Positions 1 through 8,552 of a stretch of 64,000 nt of DNA are shown piece by piece. Each line of letters begins with the position of its first letter. The first letter of the stretch is position 1. This DNA is from Marinilabilia rubra (GTDB lineage: Bacteria > Bacteroidota > Bacteroidia > Bacteroidales > Marinilabiliaceae): NCBI RefSeq assembly GCF_003121985.1, contig NZ_QEWP01000016.1, forward strand, positions 1 through 64,000, written 5' to 3'. Made by a program: the position numbers and the translations under genes. The notes beneath the pieces are model-generated. The model was not told the DNA's origin. It made no database searches and worked only from the letters and a program-made list of their open reading frames with translations.

Positions 1-111
1 AAGGAACAGAATGTAGAACCAAAAAATAAAACATTTTCGAGTATCCACATATTAGAAATGATAAACCAAACCTTTGATTTTGTGAATATTCCATTGCATC
101 AATCTGCTTAG
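1..111 (+). CDS. Possible C-terminal end of a gene cut by the window edge
   Basis: Frame 1 is open from base 1 to a TAG at 109-111, giving 36 residues that end in IPLHQSA. The composition is protein-like, but I recognise no family. A chance open stretch of this length is possible in AT-rich DNA, so this is only a candidate. Confidence 0.25.
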   Translation, partial: KEQNVEPKNKTFSSIHILEMINQTFDFVNIPLHQSA

Positions 112-460
112 CCTGACGGCTATGCCCTGAAGGGGCGGCATATTTGTGGAGTGTAGCAAACCTGGAAAAAAAGTGGCATAGAGAAAAGAAATGTCATTTA
201 ACCATCTTTTATCTGACTCAAAAGAAAAATAGCTTTTTGCAATCGCTTAATTAAAGTGAGTTAGATGTTTGCATATAAGGCAGTCCTTCCTATAAACATT
301 ACAAGACGAGCAGATTAGCCAATAATCTCTCTTCTGCCTTCTGTCTCGCAATCTTCTGTCTGTGGTTACATTTATATAAAAATAGCCCTATTTATTGTTT
401 CATAATTCACTACATTTATAGTTCAGACAGGAAATATTGTTAATCTTATTTTTCTGAGTT
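112..460. other. Intergenic stretch, nothing recognised
   Basis: These 349 bases before ridA hold no open frame of convincing composition, no strong hairpin and no clear TAnnTTTG promoter. The sequence is AT-rich with scattered stops in all frames. Confidence 0.5.
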
Positions 461-841
461 ATGAAGGAAATTATTTCTACAACTAAGGCACCTCAGGCCA
501 TTGGCCCCTACAGTCAGGCAACCATTGCCGGTAATATGGTTTTCATTTCCGGACAAGTACCCATTGATCCCGCATTGGGGAAACTGGTTGATGGGGACAT
601 TAAAGACCAGACGGAACGGGTTATGAAAAATTTACAAGCCATTCTTTCAGAGGCCGGATGTGATTTTTCGAATGTTGTGAAAACCACCTGTTTACTGAGC
701 GACATCAATAACTTCAAAGCCATGAATGAGGTTTATGGCAAATATTTCCCCGAAAATCCTCCTGCCAGAGCAGCTTTTGCTGTTAAGGATCTGCCTTTGG
801 GAGCATTGGTGGAAATTGAAGCCGTGGCTGTAAGGAAATAA
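461..841 (+). CDS. ridA: RidA family 2-iminobutanoate/2-iminopropanoate deaminase
   Basis: This 126-residue cytosolic protein has the full length of the Rid/YjgF family. The family hydrolyses reactive enamine and imine intermediates released by PLP enzymes such as threonine dehydratase, giving 2-keto acids and ammonia. The N-terminal signature TTKAPQAIGPYSQA is present. The imine-binding arginine lies in PPARAAFAV (Arg103) and the conserved glutamate in VEIEAVAV (Glu120), which together mark the catalytically active RidA subgroup. The gene stands alone; the GH130 gene starts 94 bases downstream. The assignment is firm at family level; the in vivo substrate is inferred. Confidence 0.95.
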   Translation: MKEIISTTKAPQAIGPYSQATIAGNMVFISGQVPIDPALGKLVDGDIKDQTERVMKNLQAILSEAGCDFSNVVKTTCLLSDINNFKAMNEVYGKYFPENPPARAAFAVKDLPLGALVEIEAVAVRK

Positions 842-935
842 ATCCCTTTTGGACACAGCAACAAGATAAAACAATCAAAAGACCTGCAAAGAAGATAAAT
901 AAACGTTACCTTTAAGGAAACAGAAAATATCTCAC

Positions 936-2405
936 ATGCAAGTAACGGTAAACAGAAAAAACTTAGTATTTAACCCTGACCCGAGCAGGGTTATTGCCCG
1001 TTTTTTGTTTACTGGTGAAGAGAGGGCATTAAATACCATCCAGTCCATCCTGGCAATGTCAGAAAAACAAGTGTTATTGACATTAAATCAAACGCTTAGA
1101 GACTATTCTATGCGTCACAGAAACATTTCCAGAATTTTTGAGAAACACTTTAATAAAATTGCAAACCTTATCAAATCACTGGATAAAAATCCGGATGAAA
1201 TAGATTACTCAAAAAAAATCCTTATAGGCTCCTATTTTACCATGGAGTACTCCATTGAATCGGCTGCATTTTTTAATCCATCAATGGTAGAGCATCCTGA
1301 CCAGACTGATATAAAACCTGGCTGCAAAAGAGTTATAATCAGCTTTCGGGCCACCGGAGAGGGACACATATCATCTATTGTGTTCAGAACCGGAATCCTT
1401 GATAAATCCAACAACCTCACAGTGGAATCTATTGGTGATATGCTGGAAGAAGCAGAACATATCAGACGGCATGTTTATGATAAAAAATCCTTTAATCACA
1501 AACTGGAAGAAATGCAGGAGATTCACGGCCTTATTCCTCCTGCTTTAATATTAGATAAACTCCCCGAAAAATTCACTTATGGTGAATTGCGAAAATGTAT
1601 TTACGAGTCCAGAAAATCAGTCCATTTAACTTCTGATAAAGAATTCCTTTTTAACCAACTTACATGGTTGGCCTCCTCTCATTATGAATTACAGTTTTCG
1701 CTGGATACCAATATTTCAGAAAGGGTTATTTTCCCTGTTTCTGTCAATGAAAAAAATGGAATTGAAGATGCTCGTTTTGTAAAATTCACGGATGAGGACA
1801 ACAATACCATCTACTACGCCACTTACACCGCGTATGATGGAACAACAATTCTTCCAAAGCTGCTTGAGACTGAGGATTTCTACCATTTCAGAATAAGACC
1901 TTTACATGGTGAAATAGCACAAAACAAAGGAATGGCTCTTTTCCCCAGAAAAGTAAATGGCAAATATGCCATGCTTTGCCGGCTGGATGGGTTTAACAAC
2001 TACATTGCATACTCGGAGAACATTACCGTTTGGCGAGAGGCCAACATCCTCCAGCAGCCCCAATACCCCTGGGAGCTTATCCAGATTGGAAATTGTGGCT
2101 CCCCCATTGAAACAGAAGAGGGGTGGCTGGTCATTACTCATGGCGTGGGGCCCATGCGCGAATATTCATTAGGAGCAGCCTTGTTTGACCTTGATAATCC
2201 TGAAAAAGAAATAGGAAGATCAAAAACTCCGCTTTTAATCCCAAATACGGAAGAAAGAGAAGGTTATGTTCCTAATGTAGTATATTCCTGTGGTTCAATG
2301 ATACATAACGATGAGTTGATTATACCTTATGCTATGTCCGATTATTCATCCACTTATGCTTCTGTAAATTTGAAAGAACTCATTAGCGAGGTAAAAAATT
2401 CATAA
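936..2405 (+). CDS. Glycoside hydrolase family 130 protein (manno-oligosaccharide phosphorylase or beta-1,2-mannosidase)
   Basis: A 489-residue protein without a signal peptide, so probably cytosolic. About 240 helical N-terminal residues precede a five-bladed beta-propeller of GH130 type. The family catalytic aspartate motif appears as GIEDARF (Asp278), followed by blade motifs such as CRLDGFNNYIAYSE and NCGSPIETEEGWLVITHG. GH130 enzymes phosphorolyse or hydrolyse beta-mannosides, often beta-1,2- or beta-1,4-linked. The long N-terminal extension occurs in a Bacteroidota subgroup whose specificity I cannot name. The nearby PIG-L protein, GT4 proteins and barrel glycosidase-like proteins suggest a role in making or recycling an intracellular mannose glycan rather than feeding on an external one. 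Confidence 0.85.
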   Translation: MQVTVNRKNLVFNPDPSRVIARFLFTGEERALNTIQSILAMSEKQVLLTLNQTLRDYSMRHRNISRIFEKHFNKIANLIKSLDKNPDEIDYSKKILIGSYFTMEYSIESAAFFNPSMVEHPDQTDIKPGCKRVIISFRATGEGHISSIVFRTGILDKSNNLTVESIGDMLEEAEHIRRHVYDKKSFNHKLEEMQEIHGLIPPALILDKLPEKFTYGELRKCIYESRKSVHLTSDKEFLFNQLTWLASSHYELQFSLDTNISERVIFPVSVNEKNGIEDARFVKFTDEDNNTIYYATYTAYDGTTILPKLLETEDFYHFRIRPLHGEIAQNKGMALFPRKVNGKYAMLCRLDGFNNYIAYSENITVWREANILQQPQYPWELIQIGNCGSPIETEEGWLVITHGVGPMREYSLGAALFDLDNPEKEIGRSKTPLLIPNTEEREGYVPNVVYSCGSMIHNDELIIPYAMSDYSSTYASVNLKELISEVKNS

Positions 2406-2773
2406 TTGTTTTTTCTAACTATTATGTGCAGCTTTCTTTGCCATAAGAAATGACGCTAGCCCTCTCTGTTTCTACTGCCATTAATCTTCTCTTCATTTGC
2501 TACTGACTCCTGAGTAGCGAAACCTGCTTTACCAAATCTATGTGTGAAAGATGTAACTTATTATCATAGAAATGTAATACTCCTGAAATAGGATAGACTT
2601 ATTTTTACAAGACACAATAGTCCGTCAAATTTTGTAACGAGCTTTTAATTAAATATTTATACACTGAAGGCTCTTTGTGTTAACACCTAATTTATCAGCG
2701 CATTGTGTTTTATCTTAAAGCTAATATCTAACGATCTATTGATTCAACGAACCAACCAATAAAAAATAATATC
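2406..2773. other. Intergenic stretch before the small membrane protein gene
   Basis: These 368 bases are AT-rich and have no convincing open frame. A purine-rich stretch (accaaccaataaaaaataat) lies just ahead of the next start. No strong promoter or terminator stands out. Confidence 0.45.
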
Positions 2774-2950
2774 ATGAAAAACTTACTTTATATCATTGCC
2801 GCTTTGCTCATGGTAATTTGGGGAATACTATTCTGGGGTTTACATTCTTCAGGCCCTGTTCATCTTATTCTTGCTGTGGCAGGAGTCGTTGTACTGGTCA
2901 GGGTTATTTTCAACAAACAACTGACTCACAAAAAAATCAAGGTTCGGTAG
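2774..2950 (+). CDS. lmo0937-family small membrane protein
   Basis: An ATG at 2774 opens a 58-codon frame ending in TAG at 2948-2950. The product begins MKNLLYIIAALLMVIWG, continues with FWGLHSSGPVHLILAV and ends in a basic tail. It has two hydrophobic helices joined by a G-x-H-S-S-G turn. This is the layout of the lmo0937 (DUF5670) family of tiny inner-membrane proteins, which are often found beside stress sensors. Their molecular function is unknown. A second copy, broken by one base, lies at 9960-10120. The tandem hydrophobic helices and the conserved start make this a real gene despite its size. Confidence 0.8.
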   Translation: MKNLLYIIAALLMVIWGILFWGLHSSGPVHLILAVAGVVVLVRVIFNKQLTHKKIKVR

Positions 2951-3103
2951 CGTTAGGCTATCAAAGAAAAAAAAACCAAAGACCCAATTCCGCTGTGAAG
3001 TAGAGAAAAAAATATTAACTGAAAAATAATTTTAAAGAGGTAATCCCAGCTATCATATGGGCAATCTTTTCCAGAAAGGATAGTAGAACTTATACCCGGT
3101 TGT

Positions 3104-3739
3104 ATGTTAACAAAAAGGAAAAAGACTATTGTCGTAATAGTAGCTCACCCCGATGATGAAACACTTTGGAGTGGGGGAACAATCTTAAGTCATCCAAAAT
3201 GTGATTGGTTTATTGTTTCCCTGTGCCGTGGTAAAGATCCGGAGCGTTCCGCTAAATTTTTCAAAGCATTGGAGGCATTAAATGCGGTGGGCATCATGGG
3301 AGACCTCGACGATGGCCCTGAACAGCAACCATTAGATTTACAAGCGGTTGAGAAAGCTATTCTTAATTTGTTACCGTTGAAACATTTCGATATGATTATT
3401 TCCCACAGCCCGTCAGGTGAATATACAAAACATCTCCGCCATGAAGAAATTGGCCGGGCCGTAATTAAATTATGGCATTCCAATCAAATCGCTGCCAATT
3501 GTTTGTGGGCATTCGCATATGATGATGAAAATAAAAAGTATTTACCTAAAATAATTGAAAAAGCCTCGGTAATTACCAATTTTTCCCATCAAATATGGAC
3601 AAAAAAATATAATATCATTACCAAAATTTATGGTTTTGAGGATGATAGCTGGGAAGCACAAACCACTCCAAAAACAGAAGCGTTTTGGCAGTTCGGTAAA
3701 CCTTCAGAAGCCATGAGTTTGCTCAAAACAGTGAAGTAG
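3104..3739 (+). CDS. PIG-L family (LmbE-like) deacetylase
   Basis: A 211-residue cytosolic protein of the zinc-dependent N-acetylglucosaminyl deacetylase superfamily. The metal motif AHPDDE begins at His14-15 and includes Asp17 and Asp18. The second zinc histidine motif is KHLRHEE (His110 and His113). Length fits the family (about 200-240). Members remove acetyl groups from GlcNAc-containing lipids, mycothiol or bacillithiol precursors, or sugar side chains. The adjacent GT4 and glycosidase-like genes suggest a carbohydrate substrate here. The true substrate is not evident. Confidence 0.85.
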   Translation: MLTKRKKTIVVIVAHPDDETLWSGGTILSHPKCDWFIVSLCRGKDPERSAKFFKALEALNAVGIMGDLDDGPEQQPLDLQAVEKAILNLLPLKHFDMIISHSPSGEYTKHLRHEEIGRAVIKLWHSNQIAANCLWAFAYDDENKKYLPKIIEKASVITNFSHQIWTKKYNIITKIYGFEDDSWEAQTTPKTEAFWQFGKPSEAMSLLKTVK

Positions 3740-3830
3740 AAACATCCGCCAGCGACGAAAAAAATTTGATAGTATTTCGACACTAAAAACGCAACCCGTA
3801 TTTTATCGTTTCAGTAAAAAATCAAAATCT

Positions 3831-4974
3831 ATGAAAGTACTTGTTCTGTATGATTATCCGCCATCCCCCGGAGGTCTGGCCACGCAGGGCGATTTGCTTT
3901 ACAAAGGGCTGCTTGAAATGGGGGTTGATGTTCATGCTGCACATTTTGAATCGGCACAGGAAAAATAATGGTATTATCGATGGTTTAAGCCCGACGCTGT
4001 GGTTGGAATAGGCTACTGGGGACATACGCCACAACTGGTGCTTCACCCTCAGCGCTACGGTATAAAAGCCGTTCCCTGGCTGGTAGCCGACGGATTTATT
4101 GCCAACTATCAGGAAATTTTGAATGCCTTACCGCTTATTCTGGTTACATCTAACTGGGTAAAGGAAATGTATGTGCGCGATGGGATTAATCCGGATATCA
4201 TTGAAGTACTACCGGTAGGCTGCGATACCGATTCTTTTAAGCCCTTCAGTAAGGACGATCCAAAAATACTTGCAGTAAGAGAAGCGTTGGGAGTTTCTCC
4301 CGATCAGCTCATGGTACTCACCGTGGGAGGTGATGCTGCTTCAAAGGGGGCACAGGAAGTAATGCAGGCACTTGCCATAATAGATACTAATGCACCCGAT
4401 TGGAAATATGTTTGCAAAGTTTGGCCTCAACCCCGCACCAAAGCACAAAATCTGGCCGATCTGGAATTGGCAGAGCGGCTGGGAATTGAGAAGAATGTCA
4501 CCTATGCAACCAACACCATCTCCCGCACTTTTATGCCTTACCTTATGGGAGCATGCGATATTTATGCAGCCCCCGCCAGACTGGAAGGTTTTGGAATGCC
4601 TCAGGTTGAAGCCGGTGCATGTGAAAAACCCGTAATTGGCTTAAAAGCCATGGGAATGCTTGATACATTAGTACATAAAGAAAACCGCCCTGCTTGCTAA
4701 AGTTGCCCGTAAAATCGTCGTTAATGAAGTTATTATCGGTGAGGAATCAGGATTCGAAGAAAAACACAAGATGTTGTTTAAGACACCCCGCATTGTTGAT
4801 TACCGGGCCAATGTACAGGATATAGCAAAACATTTGATGACGCTAATGAATGATAGTGCTTTAAGATTGAGTATGGGAAAAGCGGGAAGAAAAAGGGTGG
4901 TGAAAAAATTCGATTACCGAACTGTTGCCAAACGTTTCATTCAAATTGTAAGTGAAAGACTGGAGATTGATTGA
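3831..4974 (+). pseudogene. GT4-type glycosyltransferase, disrupted by a stop codon and a frameshift
   Basis: A start at ATG 3831 (MKVLVLYDYPPSPGG) gives the Rossmann N-terminus of a GT4 transferase. The frame meets TAA at 3966-3968 and continues in the same frame as WYYRWFKPDAVVGIG, so one base change (GAA to TAA would fit) explains the stop. The frame then runs through the C-terminal domain (APARLEGFGMPQVEAG, the E-x7-E nucleotide-sugar site). It shifts near 4674-4684, where cataaagaaaacc appears to carry one extra A. The remaining 95 or so residues follow in the next frame (TALLAKVARKIVVNE onward) to a TGA at 4972-4974. A repaired protein would have about 380 residues, a normal GT4 length. 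Either the gene is dead or the assembly has errors. Confidence 0.85.
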
Positions 4975-5018
4975 AAAAATACCAGAATTAAGGCTATCAA
5001 AGAAGATTGATCTATGTT

Positions 5019-6200
5019 ATGTTAAAAAACAATCAAGTAGAGATCGATGACGCGCGTAACGCAGCGATAAAGGTTCTGTTACATAATGCGCATGGCCCGT
5101 TTCATGGCCTTCCACGAACAGCAGGTTGGGGATATCCCGAACCCTATACCCGTGATTTGATGTTTGCTCTTTTGGGCATCGCGGTTTCGGGAAAGCAAGA
5201 GCTCATGAACAGTATGCGTAATGTATTGCTGGCACTGGCGAAAAATCAAACCAGGCATGGACATATTCCATCATTGGTGCATGATGCCAGAGATTTGGGG
5301 GCCAGTGATACAACCCCATTGTTTTTACTGGGGATTGGTATTTTCAGGAAAATTACAAATGAGAAAAAATTCCTGCAGCAAGCCACAGAAAAAGCCTTGC
5401 AATGGATGGAATATCAAAGTCCTTCGGATCGCTTTTTGGTTGCCCAACAACCTACCAGCGACTGGCGTGATGAACAATGGGTAACCGGTTATGGTTTTTT
5501 TGTTAACACTTTGACTTATAGCTACCTACGCTTGCTTAACCAAGACGAAAGAGCAGACCAATTGAAACACGACATGGGAAGATTCACCATTACCAACGGC
5601 ATTATGCACAAACATGTACATGAAGGGCTTGTGGTTAAGTACAAGCCCTACTATGCATTTTGGTCATATAAAATTTTCAGCAGTGAACGTTTCGACCTTC
5701 TGGGAAACAGCCTGGCTATTTTGTCTGGATTGGCTTCACCAACCAGGGCAAATGAAATGGTAACATGGATAGAAGAAGAGTGTATCAATATGCGCAAAAA
5801 TGAAGAACTTGCCAGTGATTTGCCTCCCAATTTCTTCCCCTATATCAACCCCCTTGATCCCGACTGGCATGAACGATACGAACAATACAACAAACCCGGT
5901 GAATATCATAACGGAGGTATCTGGCCATTTATCTGCGGGTTGTATATTGCAGCCCTTATTGCAGCAAAAAGATATAGGTTGGCAGAGAAAAAGCTAATTG
6001 CTCTTACCCAAACAATAAAACTTTCAAAAAGCAAATCACTGAAATTCGGATTTAATGAATGGATAAGAGCCCAGGATGGAATGCCCATGGGCCAGGACTG
6101 GCAAACATGGAGCGCCGCCTTGTATTTGTATGCTGCCAAATGTGTTGAAACAAAAAAAGCACTTTTTTTTGATGATGCATCCATCAATTCCGGCATTTGA
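5019..6200 (+). CDS. (alpha/alpha)6-barrel glycosidase-like protein (GH100 / amylo-alpha-1,6-glucosidase-like)
   Basis: About 393 residues from ATG 5019; an in-frame TTG at 5007 would add four. There is no signal peptide, so the protein is probably cytosolic. The sequence is helical with barrel-like motifs: YTRDLMFALLG near the start, DWRDEQWVTGYGF in the middle, and EYHNGGIWPFICGL followed by GQDWQTWSAALYLYA near the end. The HNGG-W-P motif is shared by GH100 invertases and glycogen-debranching-type glucosidases. The acidic residues of DWRDE and of the NEWIRAQDG segment are plausible catalytic groups, which is inference. It follows the broken GT4 by 44 bases and probably belongs to the same glycan pathway. 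The exact family is not certain. Confidence 0.7.
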   Translation: MLKNNQVEIDDARNAAIKVLLHNAHGPFHGLPRTAGWGYPEPYTRDLMFALLGIAVSGKQELMNSMRNVLLALAKNQTRHGHIPSLVHDARDLGASDTTPLFLLGIGIFRKITNEKKFLQQATEKALQWMEYQSPSDRFLVAQQPTSDWRDEQWVTGYGFFVNTLTYSYLRLLNQDERADQLKHDMGRFTITNGIMHKHVHEGLVVKYKPYYAFWSYKIFSSERFDLLGNSLAILSGLASPTRANEMVTWIEEECINMRKNEELASDLPPNFFPYINPLDPDWHERYEQYNKPGEYHNGGIWPFICGLYIAALIAAKRYRLAEKKLIALTQTIKLSKSKSLKFGFNEWIRAQDGMPMGQDWQTWSAALYLYAAKCVETKKALFFDDASINSGI

Positions 6201-6654
6201 CTCATTCATCCAATGGTTTCATGCGCCAGATGCATGATTCTTGGGATGTATAGAAAACAACTTCAACAAATTTGCAAAATATCCTACTCATAGTGGCTCC
6301 GGTCATAAACATCCCGTACACAAAATATTGATGACTCTGGAAACTTTTAAACCTCTTCATAAGTGTGAATTATGTAAGATAAAAAAACAATCATGTAACG
6401 AGTTCCAGATTCCTTATCTGTAAGTTTATAAAATTGTGCATCAGATATTTTATCTCTCCCCCATAAGCAGGAATGCATTAATCGAACAAGGATGACGCCG
6501 GGAGAAAAAATATCGATAAAGATCCCAGAAGACCTCCTTTGATTCCGGAGCATAAAAGGTTATTGGGTTTTGAACTAACAACAGCCACGTTGCAACCGGA
6601 ATACCCTTAAGCCGGTACCGCAGTTACATTGTAATTAAACTAACAACTATCAAA
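6201..6654. other. Intergenic stretch upstream of the OmpA-type gene
   Basis: These 454 bases contain no gene I can support. Short open frames on both strands lack protein-like composition. The last 40 bases are AT-rich (attgtaattaaactaac) and probably hold the OmpA-type gene's ribosome-binding region. Confidence 0.45.
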
Positions 6655-8187
6655 ATGAAAGCAATTGAAAAAATTAAAGCAAACGTTGCTATACTTTTGT
6701 GCCTGTCCTTATTAATGATAAGCGCACTCAGTTATGCTCAACAAACAAAGAGCACTTTGTTTAAGAAAGCCGACAAGGCAATGCTTGATGCAAAATTTGC
6801 ACGGGCTGACCTTCTGGTTCCGGATGAATACAATAAAGGAATTGAATACTACAGGCAGGCTGAAAAACATTTTGCCGACCAAAAAAGCGTTGAAAAGATT
6901 GAAGAATCACTTGTTGAAGCTGTAAACCACTTTAACCGGTCTGCAACCTTTAGTGTTTCAGCCAAATCGGTATTTGCCAGTTCACTCGATGCTCGTTCCG
7001 ATGCATTATCGGCAGGAGCTGACAGAAGTGCAAAAAAAATGTGGAAAGAGGCTGAAGACGTTTTTAACAGAGCAGCCAGAGAACTGGAAAAAGGTGACCG
7101 GGATGACTCGTACAAGTATTCGACCGAAGCAGTTGAACTGTACCGGAAAGCAGAATTAACTTCTATAAAAACCGACTTGCTTGACGAAACCCGCGTTTTG
7201 CTGGAAAAGGCAGATGACAATAACGTTGATCGCAATGCTCCGAAAACCTTGAAAAAGGCTGAAACGTTGCTGGCTGAAACTGAAAGAGAACTGGAAACAA
7301 ACAGGTATGATATGGACTATCCTCGTACGCTGGCCAAGCAAGCCAAATATGAGTCCCAACATGCTATCGCACTTGATAAAACCATATCTGAAATTGATGA
7401 CAGAGATATGAAAATGGAAGATGTCATCCTGCAATATGAATTACCACTAGTCCGGATTGCTGAAAAAGCCGGTTTTGTAGCTCAGTTTCATAATGGAATC
7501 GAAAAACCTGAACAGGAAATCATCGGATATATTTCGGAGTTGCAACTTGACAACCAAATGATTATTGCCGAAAATATAGCTATAAAAAATGAAATCAAAA
7601 ACCTGAAAACGACTGTCGAATTATTGAAAAGTGAAAACTTAGCACTCAATACCGAATTCAATGAGGAAATCGACAAGCGTACAGATGAAATGAAATCGCA
7701 AATGATGGAGTTTGAAAACGAAAAGGCGAAACTTGACGCTAAAATAGATAAACAAACAAAACTAAATCAACAGTTTGAGAACGTCTATCTGATATTTGAC
7801 AAATCAGAGGCATCGGTATTTCGATCTGGAGATGAAATCGTTATAAGGCTGCATGGGTTTGGTTTTGAAACCGGCAAATCGGAAATAACTCCAACAAATT
7901 TTGACTTGTTAACCAAAGTGCAGAACGCAATTAAAATTTTTCCGGAAAGTAGCGTAATTGTGGAAGGATATACCGATTCATTCGGAGGAGATGCCTCCAA
8001 TTTAATGCTTTCCCAGAAGCGGTCAGATGCGGTCACCCAATATTTGAATGCCAATTCAGATATCGAAGAAATCAGTAGAATCAGTTCTGTAGGTTATGGA
8101 GAAATAAACCCTGTGGCCAATAATGAAACTGCAGAAGGAAGAAGACAAAACAGACGAATTGACATAAAGATTCTGCCAGAAATGTAA
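6655..8187 (+). CDS. OmpA-family outer-membrane/periplasmic protein with helical N-terminal domain
   Basis: A 510-residue exported protein. A signal peptide of about 28 residues ends at ALSYAQQ. Residues 35-230 form alanine- and glutamate-rich helical repeats of TPR or DUF4398 type (for example SAKKMWKEAEDVFNRAA). A coiled coil covers about 285-375. The last 120 residues are an OmpA C-terminal domain with the peptidoglycan-binding motif VEGYTDSFGG followed by SQKRSDAVTQYL and GRRQNRRIDI. Such proteins tether the envelope to the cell wall; the long coil may span the periplasm. It is followed at once by a strong hairpin terminator. Its position between glycan genes and envelope-stress sensors fits an envelope role. 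Confidence 0.9.
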   Translation: MKAIEKIKANVAILLCLSLLMISALSYAQQTKSTLFKKADKAMLDAKFARADLLVPDEYNKGIEYYRQAEKHFADQKSVEKIEESLVEAVNHFNRSATFSVSAKSVFASSLDARSDALSAGADRSAKKMWKEAEDVFNRAARELEKGDRDDSYKYSTEAVELYRKAELTSIKTDLLDETRVLLEKADDNNVDRNAPKTLKKAETLLAETERELETNRYDMDYPRTLAKQAKYESQHAIALDKTISEIDDRDMKMEDVILQYELPLVRIAEKAGFVAQFHNGIEKPEQEIIGYISELQLDNQMIIAENIAIKNEIKNLKTTVELLKSENLALNTEFNEEIDKRTDEMKSQMMEFENEKAKLDAKIDKQTKLNQQFENVYLIFDKSEASVFRSGDEIVIRLHGFGFETGKSEITPTNFDLLTKVQNAIKIFPESSVIVEGYTDSFGGDASNLMLSQKRSDAVTQYLNANSDIEEISRISSVGYGEINPVANNETAEGRRQNRRIDIKILPEM

Positions 8188-8191
8188 GAAA

Positions 8192-8241
8192 AAAAGCCAT
8201 AGGGGTAACTCTGAAAAAAACAGGTTTCTCCTATGGCTTTT
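8192..8241 (+). terminator. Intrinsic terminator after the OmpA-type gene
   Basis: A perfect 12-bp stem, aaaagccatagg (8192-8203) with cctatggctttt (8230-8241), begins five bases after the OmpA-type stop codon. The A-flanked stem and T-rich 3' arm fit a rho-independent terminator, though the 26-base loop is long. Confidence 0.7.
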
Positions 8242-8351
8242 GTAGCTAATGTTGCTCTTTCCTCCTTAAAAAAAAACAATGGGATGAGAATTTTGAACAG
8301 GGGAAGGAGAGATATTTAAGAAGTAACGAATATTATCTAAATTTTTTAACC

Positions 8352-8537
8352 ATTTCTGCATTAACAATCATTATCGTCATCATTGGTGTTGGAGTTTTAC
8401 TTTGGCTGATTAACCGATTCATACCCATGCAACCCACAATTAAAGGGGTTTTGAATGTCGTTGTCATTCTCATTTTAATAATTTGGTTATTGAACGTTTT
8501 TGGAATTCTTGAAAGTTTGCAAATTATTAGAATTTAG
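8352..8537 (+). pseudogene. Thivi_2564-like small membrane protein gene without a clear start
   Basis: The frame ending in TAG at 8535-8537 encodes a hydrophobic helix (IIIVIIGVGVLLWLINRF), then IPMQPTIKGVLNVVV and a second helix ending LLNVFGILESL. This is the hallmark layout of the Thivi_2564 family of roughly 60-residue two-helix membrane proteins. The family body would start near the ATT at 8352, but no ATG, GTG or TTG lies at the right place. The frame stays open upstream to about 8250 through unrelated-looking sequence. Either an unusual start is used or the start was lost. It sits between the OmpA-type gene and the hybrid kinase, matching the other small membrane proteins of this block. 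Confidence 0.6.
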
Positions 8538-8552
8538 CAGCGGTTTTATGAA

